From assembly GCA_021810505.1 (NCBI GenBank), contig JAJZIR010000013.1, forward strand, positions 1 through 64,000: a stretch of DNA of 64,000 bases. Direction: 5' to 3'. The notes under the pieces were generated by a model that did not search any database, had not been told where the DNA came from, and saw only the letters and a list, made by a program, of their open reading frames with translations. Position 1 is the first letter of the stretch. Each line of letters begins with the position of its first letter. This document shows, piece after piece, positions 55,854-64,000 of the stretch. The stretch comes from a bacterium (GTDB lineage Bacteria; Deinococcota; Deinococci; Deinococcales; Deinococcaceae). Position numbers and translations under genes: made by a program.

Positions 55854-57017
55854 CTAGTCGGCCGGGGCCAGAAGCCCCCCCACCACCCCTCCGGAGCGCC
55901 ACAGGGCCACGCCGGCACAAACCCAGAACAGTTCAGCCATGCCGATGCTGGGCACGGCGGTCAGCACGTCGACGGTGCTCATGGCCAGGAACCCCCAGAA
56001 GATGGCGGCCAGGAAAGGATCTCTCGATCTCCAGACCGCCAAGGCGACCAAGACGAACAGCGCGGCTAGGCCAACGGTTCCCACCACCCCGCTCTCGCCC
56101 AGACTCTGCAATAAGACGTCGTGAGCGATCAGCCAGGCCCCCCGGAAGTGTTGCAGCAGGGGAGGGCAGCCGACGTGGTTGGCGGCCATGAGCGGGGTGA
56201 GCATGCAGCCGTTACGGTAGAGGTAGGGGAGGTAGGGACCCAGCTGATAAGGACCGACGCCGCCCACCGGATGCGCCGCGAAAGCCCTGAGAGCCTCGTT
56301 CCAGACATGGTTGCGACCGGTTAGGCCGGTGGTGCCCAGCCGCTCGAACGGCGAGTGGTTGTGCAGGATGCCCAGCCCCAGAGCGGCCAGCCCCAGAGCG
56401 GCCAGGGTAGCGATGGGGATCAGGTAGCGCCGTCCTCCTCTGAGCAGAGCGGCCAGCGAGCCGAAACCCATGGCCAGCAAGGGGCCTCGGCTGCCGGCTG
56501 CGACCAGCGTGGCCAGAGCCAGCAGGGCAGCCAGGAGCTTCCAGAAACGCCAGCCACCTTTCCAGGCGATCACCATCCAAAAACCGATCACGGCGTAGAG
56601 TCCCAGCGAAACGATGTAGACGTAGGGGTGTCCCAGCCGCACGTGCAGCAAGTCGTTGCGGTAGGTATAGGCGCTGCTGACCCAGGCAGTCAGGTAGACC
56701 AGGATCAGCCCCCATAGAGCGGGGAGCAGTCGCCGGCTGGATCCCAGGTATACCCCCGCCCCCAACAGTGCCAGCATGAACAGGCAGCGCAGCGCGGCCA
56801 GGACCAGGGAATCGGCGGGGTAGGGGGTGAAGAGCGCTGCGACCAGCTGGCAGACCACGAACAGGGCCAGTACCCACTTGACCGGTCGAGTGAAGCGGCC
56901 GAGCTGGTTCAGCCCGCCGAAGGCGACGAAGTAGAGGGGGGGGATAACCGGGACCAGCGCGATCAGCCAGCTGAGCCAGCGTGGGGTGGTCTCATCAGCG
57001 CTCAGCGTCCTGGGCAC
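55854..57017 (-). CDS. O-antigen ligase-like polytopic membrane protein
   Basis: The 387-residue protein starts at GTG 57017. It has about ten membrane helices and the Wzy_C/WaaL domain with a periplasmic loop holding G-L-T-G-R-N-H-V-W and H-P-V-G-G-V-G-P-Y. N-x-C segments and A-H-D-V-L-L-Q-S-L-G-E follow. It probably joins or polymerises glycan chains outside the cytoplasmic membrane. TATACT ends 7 nt upstream, suggesting a leaderless transcript. Confidence 0.85.
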   Translation of the reverse strand: MPRTLSADETTPRWLSWLIALVPVIPPLYFVAFGGLNQLGRFTRPVKWVLALFVVCQLVAALFTPYPADSLVLAALRCLFMLALLGAGVYLGSSRRLLPALWGLILVYLTAWVSSAYTYRNDLLHVRLGHPYVYIVSLGLYAVIGFWMVIAWKGGWRFWKLLAALLALATLVAAGSRGPLLAMGFGSLAALLRGGRRYLIPIATLAALGLAALGLGILHNHSPFERLGTTGLTGRNHVWNEALRAFAAHPVGGVGPYQLGPYLPYLYRNGCMLTPLMAANHVGCPPLLQHFRGAWLIAHDVLLQSLGESGVVGTVGLAALFVLVALAVWRSRDPFLAAIFWGFLAMSTVDVLTAVPSIGMAELFWVCAGVALWRSGGVVGGLLAPAD

Positions 57018-57024
57018 GAGCCGG

Positions 57025-57030
57025 AGTATA
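57025..57030 (-). promoter_or_regulatory. -10 element TATACT, leaderless start of O-antigen-ligase-like gene
   Basis: TATACT on the minus strand ends 7 nt before GTG 57017. Confidence 0.5.
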
Positions 57031-57069
57031 CCCAGTCCAGGTGAGAAGCTGCTCGATCCTTCAAAAGTT

Positions 57070-57144
57070 TGGTGACCCCAACGGGATTTGAACCCGTATT
57101 TCTACCTTGAAAGGGTGGCGTCCTAACCCTTAGACGATGGGGCC
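57070..57144 (-). tRNA. tRNA-Glu (anticodon UUC)
   Basis: A complete cloverleaf with an encoded CCA end. Acceptor stem GGCCCCA pairs with TGGGGTC (G2-U71 wobble). The anticodon loop CTTTCAA gives UUC. T arm ACGGG-TTCAAAT-CCCGT is perfect. The anticodon stem has one mismatch, C28-A42. The GGDEF gene ends 31 bp upstream on the same strand. Confidence 0.95.
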
Positions 57145-57174
57145 CGCCGCTGCTCTACTATACCGCAACCGCCT

Positions 57175-59262
57175 TCAGGCCGGCCCAGGCGGCGAGATGG
57201 AGATGCCCGCCCGCTTGTTGGCATACATCCGCTGGTCGGCTAGCCGCAGCAGCGTCTCCGGCGACAGGGAGTCCAGGGGACTGCCGGCCAAGCCGATGTT
57301 GACGTCCAGGTGGTGCGCTCCCCTGCCCAGCTTCCGGATCGCCGAGATGTAGCGCCCAGCTAAGACCATGGCGTCCCGGACGTTGGTATGCGGTAGCAGT
57401 GCGGCGAACTCGTCCCCACCCCAACGGAACAGCAGGTCTTCCTTGCGGCTGCAGCGCAGCAGGGACTGAGCGGCTTCCTGCAGCAGCAGGTCACCGGTCG
57501 GATGGCCCAGAGCGTCGTTCACCCGCTTGAAGCCCTGGAGATCCATCAGCAGCAACGACAGCGGTAACCCGTGGCGCTCGGCTCTGGCCAGCTCACAGGT
57601 CAGGTGCCGGTCGAAGGCGCGGCGGTTCCCCAGACCGGAGAGGCCGTCGGTCAGCGCAGCTTGCTCCAGGCGATTCCTGTCGTCGAGCTCGTGGAAGATG
57701 GTGGCCAGCTGGACCGAGAAGAGCTCGGCGGCGGCCAGGGAGTCGGCGGCGAAAGCCGCCGGATTGTGCTGGTTGTCCAGGTTGAGGACCCCCAGCGGGT
57801 TGTCCCCCTGGAAGACCGGCAGGCAGAGGTTCACCGCACCGGCCTCCGCCCGGATACGGGCTCGCTTCTCCCTCCAGCTGGCCTCGCCGTGCCAGTTAGC
57901 TATCTCCTCCAGGCTGGCGGCCTCACCTGCGCCCGGTCTGGGGCCGCCGGCCATCCTGCGGAAGACCTGCCGGTTGGGCTGCCAGACCAGCAGCTCGCCG
58001 CTCTCGGCTCCAGGGACGGCCGCGATGGCTGCTTCCAGCGCCAGGCGGTAGAGCTCCTCGGCGTCGCGCAGCGGCAGATTTCTCTGCAGATCTAGCAGCC
58101 GCCGCAGCTGCTCCTGCCCCTCCTGCTGCTTGAGGTGGTTTTCCAAGGTCTGCCCCAGGGCTCTGAGCAGCCAGCTCTTACCTTCGCTCCAGCTGCTCTC
58201 CGCTCCCCAGATCGATAAGGACCAACGCGCGGGTACCTGCCCCTGGGGTAGCCCGCAGAGCGCCAGCTCCTGCGGGGCCGGCGGGACTTCTAGCAGCACA
58301 CCCCGCAGGAACACCGGATCCGCTCGGGCCTGCTGTTGGACCAGACCCGGAGCGCCCGCCCCGCCGGCTAGCTGCGCCAGCTCCGCCGGCCCGAGTTGGC
58401 GGCTGGCGGCCAGCAGGCGGGGGCCACCGGCTTCCAGGCGGAACAGCGCCGCGCTTCTCAGGCCCAAGGCCTGGCAACCGAGCTGCAGGGCTTGCTTTAG
58501 GGGTTGGTCCTCCTGTTGGAGGGCCGAGAAGATCTGGACCAGGAAGCGGCTGCCGTTCCTCTCCCGGAAGCCGGCGAGGACTTTACTGATGGCTCCGGAG
58601 ATCTTGTGCAGCGCCAGGCGCTCTGCTGGATCCAGAGCCCGCTCCCGCTCTACGCTGAGCACCGCCAGGCGCTCCTCTCCGGCGGTCAGCCGCGTGGCCC
58701 AGATGTCGCCGGAGGCACCCCGGCGGTAGATGGGCGCCTCCGAGTTCCAGGCGCAGGCCAGCAGCGAGGTCGGGATCGCGCTCTCCCCGCTGCTCAGCGC
58801 CGAGAACTCCGAAGCGCCCGGTACCCAGACCCGGACCTGGCTTCCCTCCGGCCGCCGGATCAGGTCGGGCAATTCCTGCAGGACGGCCTGAGCGTCTCCC
58901 AGGCCAGCCAGGCGCCCGAAGGCCTCGATCAGCTGATCTAGGCGGCGCTCGGTCTGGACCCACCGGAGCTGGACCGATCTGCGCAGGTAGTGCGCTCCCA
59001 GAGCGGCGGCCAGTTGGGCCCCCAGCAGCCAGGCTAGATGGGCTGGGCTGGGCTGGGAGACCACCGAGAGCGCCACGAAGGCGGCGGTGAGAACTGCAGC
59101 CGGTAGCGCCGAGACCAGAGCGGCGGTGGCGGCCAGCGCCGAGACCGAGAGCGCCCCCCAGAGGAGGCTATCTCCGCGCCAGACCCAAGACAGCAGAGCC
59201 AGGGCGATCGAGCCGAAAAGCACTCCGGAGGTGGCGGCGCGTCGGTCCTCGCTGAGCTTCAT
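57175..59262 (-). CDS. Diguanylate cyclase with membrane and GAF-like domains
   Basis: The 695-residue protein has N-terminal hydrophobic segments (about 12-95), one or two GAF-like sensor regions (about 120-490) and a C-terminal GGDEF domain with the active-site W-G-G-D-E-F and L-T-G-L/D-G-L-S-G-L-G-N-R-R-A-F. No I-site RxxD is obvious before the motif. It should synthesise c-di-GMP from GTP in response to an intracellular or redox signal. TACACT ends 11 nt before the ATG. The tRNA-Glu gene follows it. Confidence 0.9.
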   Translation of the reverse strand: MKLSEDRRAATSGVLFGSIALALLSWVWRGDSLLWGALSVSALAATAALVSALPAAVLTAAFVALSVVSQPSPAHLAWLLGAQLAAALGAHYLRRSVQLRWVQTERRLDQLIEAFGRLAGLGDAQAVLQELPDLIRRPEGSQVRVWVPGASEFSALSSGESAIPTSLLACAWNSEAPIYRRGASGDIWATRLTAGEERLAVLSVERERALDPAERLALHKISGAISKVLAGFRERNGSRFLVQIFSALQQEDQPLKQALQLGCQALGLRSAALFRLEAGGPRLLAASRQLGPAELAQLAGGAGAPGLVQQQARADPVFLRGVLLEVPPAPQELALCGLPQGQVPARWSLSIWGAESSWSEGKSWLLRALGQTLENHLKQQEGQEQLRRLLDLQRNLPLRDAEELYRLALEAAIAAVPGAESGELLVWQPNRQVFRRMAGGPRPGAGEAASLEEIANWHGEASWREKRARIRAEAGAVNLCLPVFQGDNPLGVLNLDNQHNPAAFAADSLAAAELFSVQLATIFHELDDRNRLEQAALTDGLSGLGNRRAFDRHLTCELARAERHGLPLSLLLMDLQGFKRVNDALGHPTGDLLLQEAAQSLLRCSRKEDLLFRWGGDEFAALLPHTNVRDAMVLAGRYISAIRKLGRGAHHLDVNIGLAGSPLDSLSPETLLRLADQRMYANKRAGISISPPGPA

Positions 59263-59321
59263 CTTTAGCCGTCAGTGTAACACGCCTGAACTGGCCTGTG
59301 GCAGCTCATCTAGCCCCCGGA

Positions 59322-59327
59322 TACAGT
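59322..59327 (+). promoter_or_regulatory. -10 element TACAGT, leaderless start of dedA-like gene
   Basis: TACAGT ends 6 nt before GTG 59334. Confidence 0.45.
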
Positions 59328-59333
59328 GATTAG

Positions 59334-59933
59334 GTGTTCTCTACCTCGCAGCTGCTGCTGTCTTTGTCCTACCTGGGAGTTTTTTTGATCGTCTTCGCTG
59401 AGACTGGCCTGCTGGTGGGGTTTTTCCTGCCAGCTGACAGCCTGCTGATCACGGCGGGGGTCCTGGCCGCTGCCGGAAAGATCTCGCTCCCCGCGGTGAT
59501 GGTGGCCAGCCTGATCGGCGGGACTTTGGGCAACGCCTTGGGCTACCTGATCGGCCGCCAGCTGGGTCCGGCGGTGTTCAGCCGGCCGAGGAGCCGCTGG
59601 TTCAAGCCCGAATACGTCGAGCGGGCGCACGCCTATTTCGAGCGCTTTGGCTCCTACACCCTGCTGATCGCCCGCTTCGTCCCGGTGGTCCGGACTTTCG
59701 CCCCCACCATGGCCGGGGTAGGTAAGATGCGCTGGTCCACTTTCACCCAGGTCAATGTGATCGGATCGGTGCTCTGGAGCGTCCTGGTGTCCCTGGTCGG
59801 CTTCTTCCTGGGCCGCGTGGTGCCCCATGTGGATCACTACATTCTGCTGGTGATCGGAGCGGTGATCGTCCTCTCGCTGATCCCTGTCGCTCTGGAGCTG
59901 CGCCACGCCCGCTTGCGCAGCCGGGCACCCTGA
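59334..59933 (+). CDS. DedA family (SNARE-associated) membrane protein
   Basis: The 199-residue protein (GTG start) has four or five membrane helices with the DedA signatures F-A-E-T-G-L-L-V-G-F-F-L-P-A-D, G-x-x-x-G-x-x-x-G-Y-L-I-G-R and R-F-V-P-V-V-R-T-F-A-P-x-x-A-G. DedA proteins recycle or flip polyprenyl phosphate and phospholipids. The 63-aa membrane protein and ychF follow on the same strand. Confidence 0.92.
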   Translation: MFSTSQLLLSLSYLGVFLIVFAETGLLVGFFLPADSLLITAGVLAAAGKISLPAVMVASLIGGTLGNALGYLIGRQLGPAVFSRPRSRWFKPEYVERAHAYFERFGSYTLLIARFVPVVRTFAPTMAGVGKMRWSTFTQVNVIGSVLWSVLVSLVGFFLGRVVPHVDHYILLVIGAVIVLSLIPVALELRHARLRSRAP

Positions 59934-59959
59934 GCGCAAAATTGGGGCAGGAGGCATTG

Positions 59960-60151
59960 ATGCGCATCATCCTGATCGTGGTCGGCATCCTGCTGCTGTT
60001 GATCGGCGAGGTGTGGATCCTGCAGGGCCTGGGCGTGATCGGCGGCAGCTTCATGTCCGGCTCGCCTATCTGGGGCCTGATCGGGGACTTGCTGGTGCTG
60101 ATCGGCGCCGCTCTCCTGATCTGGCGGCCTAGGTCTCAGCCGCGCCGCTGA
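59960..60151 (+). CDS. Small integral membrane protein, 63 aa
   Basis: The start is ATG 59960 with AGGAGG 5 nt upstream; the longer frame from 59942 has no such site. Two hydrophobic helices (L-I-V-V-G-I-L-L-L-L-I-G and L-I-G-D-L-L-V-L-I-G-A-A-L-L-I) flank a turn W-I-L-Q-G-L-G-V-I-G-G-S-F-M. The type is common and of unknown function. Confidence 0.75.
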   Translation: MRIILIVVGILLLLIGEVWILQGLGVIGGSFMSGSPIWGLIGDLLVLIGAALLIWRPRSQPRR

Positions 60152-60193
60152 AACCGCCCTTCCCTGTCCCTGCTGTTTCCCGAGGAGGCACCT

Positions 60194-61288
60194 GTGGGTC
60201 TATCGCTCGGCATCGTTGGACTGCCGAATGTCGGCAAGTCGACGCTCTTTAACGCCATCACCCGGGCTGGAGCCCTAGCGGCCAACTTCCCCTTCGCGAC
60301 CATCGACAAGAACGTCGGCGTGGTGGCGGTGCCGGACCCCAGGCTGGACCGCTTAGCGCCGCTGTTCCGTAGGAGAGGGGAATTGCCCCCTCGCGTCCCC
60401 ACTTCGGTGCAATTTGTGGACATCGCCGGCCTGGTCCGCGGGGCACACCGGGGCGAGGGTCTAGGCAACCAGTTCCTGGCTCACATCCGCGAGGTCGACG
60501 CCATCGTCGAGGTGGTCCGCTGCTTCGAGGATCCCAACATCGTGCACATCGGCGGCAAGGTCGATCCCGACGACGACATGGAGATCATCGCCACCGAGCT
60601 GATCCTGGCCGACTTGGCCAGCCTGGAGCGGCGGGTGGACCGCCTGCGCAAGAGCGCGAAGGGCAGAGCCGAGGCAGCCGAGCTGCTCGGCGACGCCGAG
60701 CAGCTTTTAGCTGCTCTGGAGCAGGGCCGGCCGGCTCGAAGCGTGCAGCTGGAGGGCGGAATTCCTAGCGAGCTGGAGCTACTTACAGCCAAGCCAGTCA
60801 TCTACGCCGCCAACGTCTCCGAGGCCGACCTGGCGCCGGGGAGCGAGGCAGCGGCCCCCGTACGCCGGCGCGCCGAACGCGAGGGAGCCCGCTGGGTCGC
60901 AGTCAGCGCGCAGCTGGAGAGCGAGCTGGCCGAATTGCCTCCCGAAGAGGCAGCCAGCTTTCTAGCCGATTTCGGGGTTTCTGAGGGGGGGTTGCAGGCG
61001 CTGATCCGGGTCGGCTACGACACTTTAGGCCTGATCACTTTCCTGACCGCGGGCGAGAAGGAGGTCCGAGCCTGGACGGTGCGCCGAGGTGCCCTGGCCC
61101 CGCAGGCGGCCGGCGTGATCCACAGCGACTTCGAGCGCGGCTTCATCCGGGCCGAGGTGATCTCCTGGGAGAGGTTGCTGGAAGCCGGGAGCTACGCCGC
61201 GGCCAGGTCTCACGGCTGGCTGCGCATAGAGGGAAAGGAGTATCCCGTGCAGGACGGTGATGTGATGCACTTTCTGTTCAACGTCTGA
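60194..61288 (+). CDS. ychF: YchF/OLA1 family ATPase
   Basis: The 364-residue protein (GTG start after GAGGAGG) has the Obg-type P-loop [29 protein letters not shown] (switch 2), a coiled-coil insertion and the TGS-like end with A-W-T-V-R-R-G and E-Y[14 protein letters not shown]. YchF binds ATP rather than GTP and associates with ribosomes and stress responses. Its second base-specificity motif reads A-N-V-S-E. Confidence 0.96.
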   Translation: MGLSLGIVGLPNVGKSTLFNAITRAGALAANFPFATIDKNVGVVAVPDPRLDRLAPLFRRRGELPPRVPTSVQFVDIAGLVRGAHRGEGLGNQFLAHIREVDAIVEVVRCFEDPNIVHIGGKVDPDDDMEIIATELILADLASLERRVDRLRKSAKGRAEAAELLGDAEQLLAALEQGRPARSVQLEGGIPSELELLTAKPVIYAANVSEADLAPGSEAAAPVRRRAEREGARWVAVSAQLESELAELPPEEAASFLADFGVSEGGLQALIRVGYDTLGLITFLTAGEKEVRAWTVRRGALAPQAAGVIHSDFERGFIRAEVISWERLLEAGSYAAARSHGWLRIEGKEYPVQDGDVMHFLFNV

Positions 61289-61436
61289 AGCTTGCTCGGC
61301 CGGCTGAGTTTCCCCTGGGCTGTGCGCTGGGAGTTCGGCTCAGGGCCGGTGCGCGCCCACCTGTCCGCCTCTCGCCTCTTTGCGGGCGGGCGCTCCGGGT
61401 TGGGCCGCCGCCGGCTCTCCCAGCTGGATTTCCAGC

Positions 61437-62669
61437 TCACTCGCGGCGCAGAGCTTCTAGGGGGTCCTGCTGGCTGGCTAGCTGGGCCGGCCAGAACCCG
61501 AAGCCCAGACCCACTGCAGCGGAGAACAGGAAGGCTAGGGCGGGCGGACCTGGGGTGACTGTGGCCTGCAAGTGCAGTAGCCCACCTGCTGCGGGCGCGC
61601 CCAGCGTCCCCAGGAGCACGCCGAGCAGGCCCCCGATGGTTGCCAGAAAGGTCGCCTCGGCGAGGAACTGCAGCCGGATGTCCCGCGGCTTCGCCCCTAA
61701 CGCCAAGCGCACCCCGATCTCTGGGATTCGCTCGCTCACCGAGACCAGCATGATGTTCATGATCCCGATCCCCCCCACCACCAGGCTGATCGCGGCGACA
61801 CTGCCCAGCAGCAGGGTGAGCGTCCTGCTCACCGCGCCGAGCGTCTGCAGGAGCTGGGTTTGGTTGAAGATATTGAAGTCGGCCTGGCTGGGGGAATCCA
61901 GGTGGTGGGTGCGCAGCAGAGTTGTCTCCACCGCCCCCTGCGCAGCGGCTGCGACTCGGCTGCTGGCTGCCTGGACCAGGATGCTGCCCAAGTAGTGCCC
62001 GGACGCCCCGATAGGGCTTCCCAGGAAATCGAAATACGCCGAGATAGGGACGTAGACTTGAATGTCCTGCAGAGCCAAGCCGCCGGTTGGTCGCAGCACG
62101 CCCACGACCCGGAAGGGTACCCCGCGCAGGAAGACGCGCCGTCCCACTGGGTCAAAAGGGCCGAACAGATTCTGCGCGGTCACTGCCCCGAGCACGGTGT
62201 CCAGGGCGCCACCCTGCAGCTCCCTAAAAGTTAGAAAGTTGCCCAGAGCTAACTGAAAGCCCCTGGCCCTGAGATATCCGGGGACGGTTCCTATCACTGG
62301 AGCGTTGCTGTTCTGCGCCCCGGCAACGATCTGCATCCGCGCAGACACCACCGGGACCACCCGGCGTACCAGCTTTCTGGGGAGCTGGCTCAGCGCTCTC
62401 CAATCTGCCGTGGTCAGGGTCAGCTGTCCTCCGATCCCCGCGCGCACCAGACCGCCCACCCCGGCCACATTGGCCGAGGTGACGTTGAGCAGATTGGTCC
62501 CCAACCGGTCGATACGCCCGGTGACGGACTTTCTCGATCCCTGGCCGATCGCCACCAAGACGATCACCGCAGCGACGCCGATGATCATGCCCAAGGCGGT
62601 CAGGCCGCTGCGCAGCCGGTGTGCTGACAGGGAGTTCCAGGCCATTCGCAGCCCTTCGGTGGTTCTCAT
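61437..62669 (-). CDS. MacB-like ABC transporter permease
   Basis: This 410-residue permease has an N-terminal helix (about 20-45), a large extracytoplasmic MacB_PCD region (50-280), then three helices in the FtsX domain (about 285-405) with G-G-I-G-I-M-N-I-M-L-V-S-V-S-E-R-I-P-E-I-G-V-R. It works with the following ATPase and the HlyD/MacA-like protein. The ATP-binding subunit starts 4 bp upstream on the minus strand. Confidence 0.92.
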   Translation of the reverse strand: MRTTEGLRMAWNSLSAHRLRSGLTALGMIIGVAAVIVLVAIGQGSRKSVTGRIDRLGTNLLNVTSANVAGVGGLVRAGIGGQLTLTTADWRALSQLPRKLVRRVVPVVSARMQIVAGAQNSNAPVIGTVPGYLRARGFQLALGNFLTFRELQGGALDTVLGAVTAQNLFGPFDPVGRRVFLRGVPFRVVGVLRPTGGLALQDIQVYVPISAYFDFLGSPIGASGHYLGSILVQAASSRVAAAAQGAVETTLLRTHHLDSPSQADFNIFNQTQLLQTLGAVSRTLTLLLGSVAAISLVVGGIGIMNIMLVSVSERIPEIGVRLALGAKPRDIRLQFLAEATFLATIGGLLGVLLGTLGAPAAGGLLHLQATVTPGPPALAFLFSAAVGLGFGFWPAQLASQQDPLEALRRE

Positions 62670-63349
62670 ATCTCACCTTCGCGGAGCTCCCCGTCGCGGA
62701 TGGACAGGATCCGCTGGGCTCGACCGGCGATCTCCGGGTCGTGGGTGACGACCAGAGCGGTAAGGCCTGAAGCGTTGAGCGAGGCGATCAGATCCAGCAG
62801 CTCTCCGCCGGTCCTGCGGTCCAGGTTGCCGGTCGGCTCATCGGCCAGCAGGAGGCTGGGCCGGGCGACCAGCGCTCTGGCGATGGCGACCCGTTGGCGC
62901 TGTCCGCCGGAGAGCTGGCTGGGCCGGTGGGCAGCCCATTGCTCCAGTCCGAACCGCGCGAGCAGATCCAAGGCGCGCTCTCGCCGCTCTCGTGCCGGGG
63001 TTCCAGCGTAGACCAGGGGGAGCTGCACGTTTTCCAGGGCAGTGTGTTGGGGGAGCAGGTGAAACGACTGGAACACGAAGCCGATCTGGCGGTTTCTGAG
63101 CCCAGCCAGCCTATCTCGGTCTAAGAGGCAGACCTCCTGGCCGGCCAATCGGTATCGCCCCCGGCTGGGCCGGTCCATGCAGCCGAGGATGCCGAGCAGC
63201 GTGCTCTTGCCGGAACCCGAGGGGCCCACGATGGCTACGAACTGGCCGGCGGCGACTTGGAAACTGACCTCGCGCAGGGCCTGAACCCGTTCGCTGCCCA
63301 CCAGGTATTCTCTGGAGACGCCCTCGACCTCGATGACCGCTTCGCTCAC
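62666..63349 (-). CDS. MacB/LolD-type ABC transporter ATP-binding protein
   Basis: The 227-residue ATPase has [24 protein letters not shown] and L-L-L-A-D-E-P-T-G-N-L-D, the MacB/LolD family. It overlaps both neighbours by 4 bp, forming adaptor-ATPase-permease. Together they make a tripartite-type exporter; the substrate (macrolide, siderophore, toxin or lipoprotein) is open. Confidence 0.95.
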   Translation of the reverse strand: MSEAVIEVEGVSREYLVGSERVQALREVSFQVAAGQFVAIVGPSGSGKSTLLGILGCMDRPSRGRYRLAGQEVCLLDRDRLAGLRNRQIGFVFQSFHLLPQHTALENVQLPLVYAGTPARERRERALDLLARFGLEQWAAHRPSQLSGGQRQRVAIARALVARPSLLLADEPTGNLDRRTGGELLDLIASLNASGLTALVVTHDPEIAGRAQRILSIRDGELREGEI

Positions 63350-64000
63350 TTGCGGCCCCTAGCGGGCGCCAGGCGCAGGAGGCCGGCCGAAGGTCCGGTT
63401 GTCCGCCTGGGGGAATTTCGGTAGGTACTCGGCGGGACGACCTGCGCGGACGGGCTGAGGCCCTCGACCACGATCTGGCTGCCGTTGTTGGGGCCGACCG
63501 CAACGCGCTGCTTGCGTAGGTTCCCTCTCAGGTCCACGGTCAGGGTGCCGGTCTTCTTTCCGATACGGCGGAAGGCGCCGATAGGGAGCAGCAGGGCGTG
63601 TCTGACCCTGGCGATCTCAATCTGCGCGGCTCCGCTCATGCCTGGGTGGATTGCCCGGAGCTGGCTGGGGCTGCCTGCCAGCGAGAGCGTGACCGGGAAG
63701 TAGGCCACATTGTTCTGGTTCAGAGCGGCGGGGGAGAGCTCGAGCACCCTTCCTTTCAAAGTTCCTGGAATACCGCTGACGCTGATCTGCGCGCTTTGCC
63801 CCACCTGGACCTCGGCGATGTCGGACTCTGCGACCTGGGCGCTGAAACGAGCGACTTTTAGATTAGCGACCGTGAGGAGCGGTGCGCTCATGCCCACAAC
63901 GTCTCCGACCTGGTGGTCGACGGCGATCACGGTGCCGGCGATGGGGCTGGCCAACTCGGCCCGGTCGAGTGCGTCTTGGGCTGCTTGGACCTGGAGCTCT
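63346..64000 (-). CDS. MacA/HlyD-like membrane fusion protein (N-terminus outside window)
   Basis: The reading frame runs off the right edge; 217 residues are seen. It contains the biotinyl-lipoyl-like end of the hairpin (A-P-I-A-G-T-V-I-A-V and G-D-V-V), the beta-barrel (I-S-V-S-G-I-P-G-T-L-K-G-R-V) and the tail. It links the MacB-type permease to the outer membrane or surface. The gene starts outside the window. Confidence 0.9.
   Translation of the reverse strand, partial: ELQVQAAQDALDRAELASPIAGTVIAVDHQVGDVVGMSAPLLTVANLKVARFSAQVAESDIAEVQVGQSAQISVSGIPGTLKGRVLELSPAALNQNNVAYFPVTLSLAGSPSQLRAIHPGMSGAAQIEIARVRHALLLPIGAFRRIGKKTGTLTVDLRGNLRKQRVAVGPNNGSQIVVEGLSPSAQVVPPSTYRNSPRRTTGPSAGLLRLAPARGRK

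Overview
The window is a GC-rich (roughly 65%), densely packed bacterial chromosome segment. It has one tRNA and no recognisable insertion sequence, prophage or CRISPR array. The best-supported affiliation is the Deinococcota (Deinococcus-Thermus) or a close relative. The evidence is a lysine cluster of the alpha-aminoadipate/LysW carrier-protein type, a deinococcal-looking short ArgB, a type 2 IPP isomerase, an ebfC-recR-roadblock cluster, and many start codons placed 5-8 nt after a TANNNT -10 element, which implies leaderless mRNAs as described for Deinococcus. The genus cannot be named from this sequence. LptF/G-family, O-antigen-ligase-like and MacA/MacB-like proteins suggest a diderm envelope.

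Layout. 1-4.1 kb: the 3' end of a LysN-like aminotransferase, a Met-rich CHRD protein with a cytochrome c, an M20 peptidase, and argB with an overlapping GNAT gene. 4.1-7.8 kb: an esterase, an EamA transporter and an M3 peptidase. 7.8-14.5 kb: a heterodimeric ABC exporter, a TetR regulator and a 2-phosphoglycerate kinase with three ATP-cone-like repeats in one overlapping operon behind a large palindrome, then a YpdA-like oxidoreductase convergent to it. 15.1-19.7 kb: pilC divergent from a tsaC-scpB-DUF4388 operon, then infC-rpmI-rplT on the minus strand. 19.7-24.7 kb: glycogen debranching enzyme, NrtR-like regulator, ebfC, recR and three roadblock/LC7 proteins in tandem. 24.7-36.9 kb: mostly single housekeeping or accessory genes (GntR regulator, moaA, nucleotidyltransferase, nitroreductase, the HD-fni-pccB operon, and an N-acylamino-acid racemase with its acetyltransferase and a minimal FAD protein). 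36.9-42.6 kb: a VIT1-like metal transporter under a perfect palindrome, then a cell-envelope operon mreB-fabZ-lptF/G-glycosyltransferase-deacetylase. 42.6-46.3 kb: PhzF, a Gfo/Idh oxidoreductase and a DesK/DesR-like two-component system. 46.6-47.7 kb: an atypical SDR gene plus a gene remnant, probably acquired. 47.7-53.1 kb: the lysine operon lys20-lysT-lysU-(double zinc ribbon)-lysW-lysX-lysY from one AT-rich strong promoter. 53-64 kb: a secreted hydrolase, a duplicated DoxX-like membrane protein, an O-antigen-ligase-like protein, tRNA-Glu, a GGDEF protein, DedA, YchF and a MacAB-like exporter running off the window.

The most unusual items are an extra two-domain LysW-like zinc-ribbon protein inside the lysine operon, the triple ATP-cone 2-phosphoglycerate kinase in an exporter operon, the three tandem roadblock proteins, a TrxR-like protein lacking its NADPH domain, a bidirectional promoter with two overlapping -10 boxes in an 11- to 20-bp gap between start codons, and a 25-bp palindrome covering the start of the metal transporter gene.
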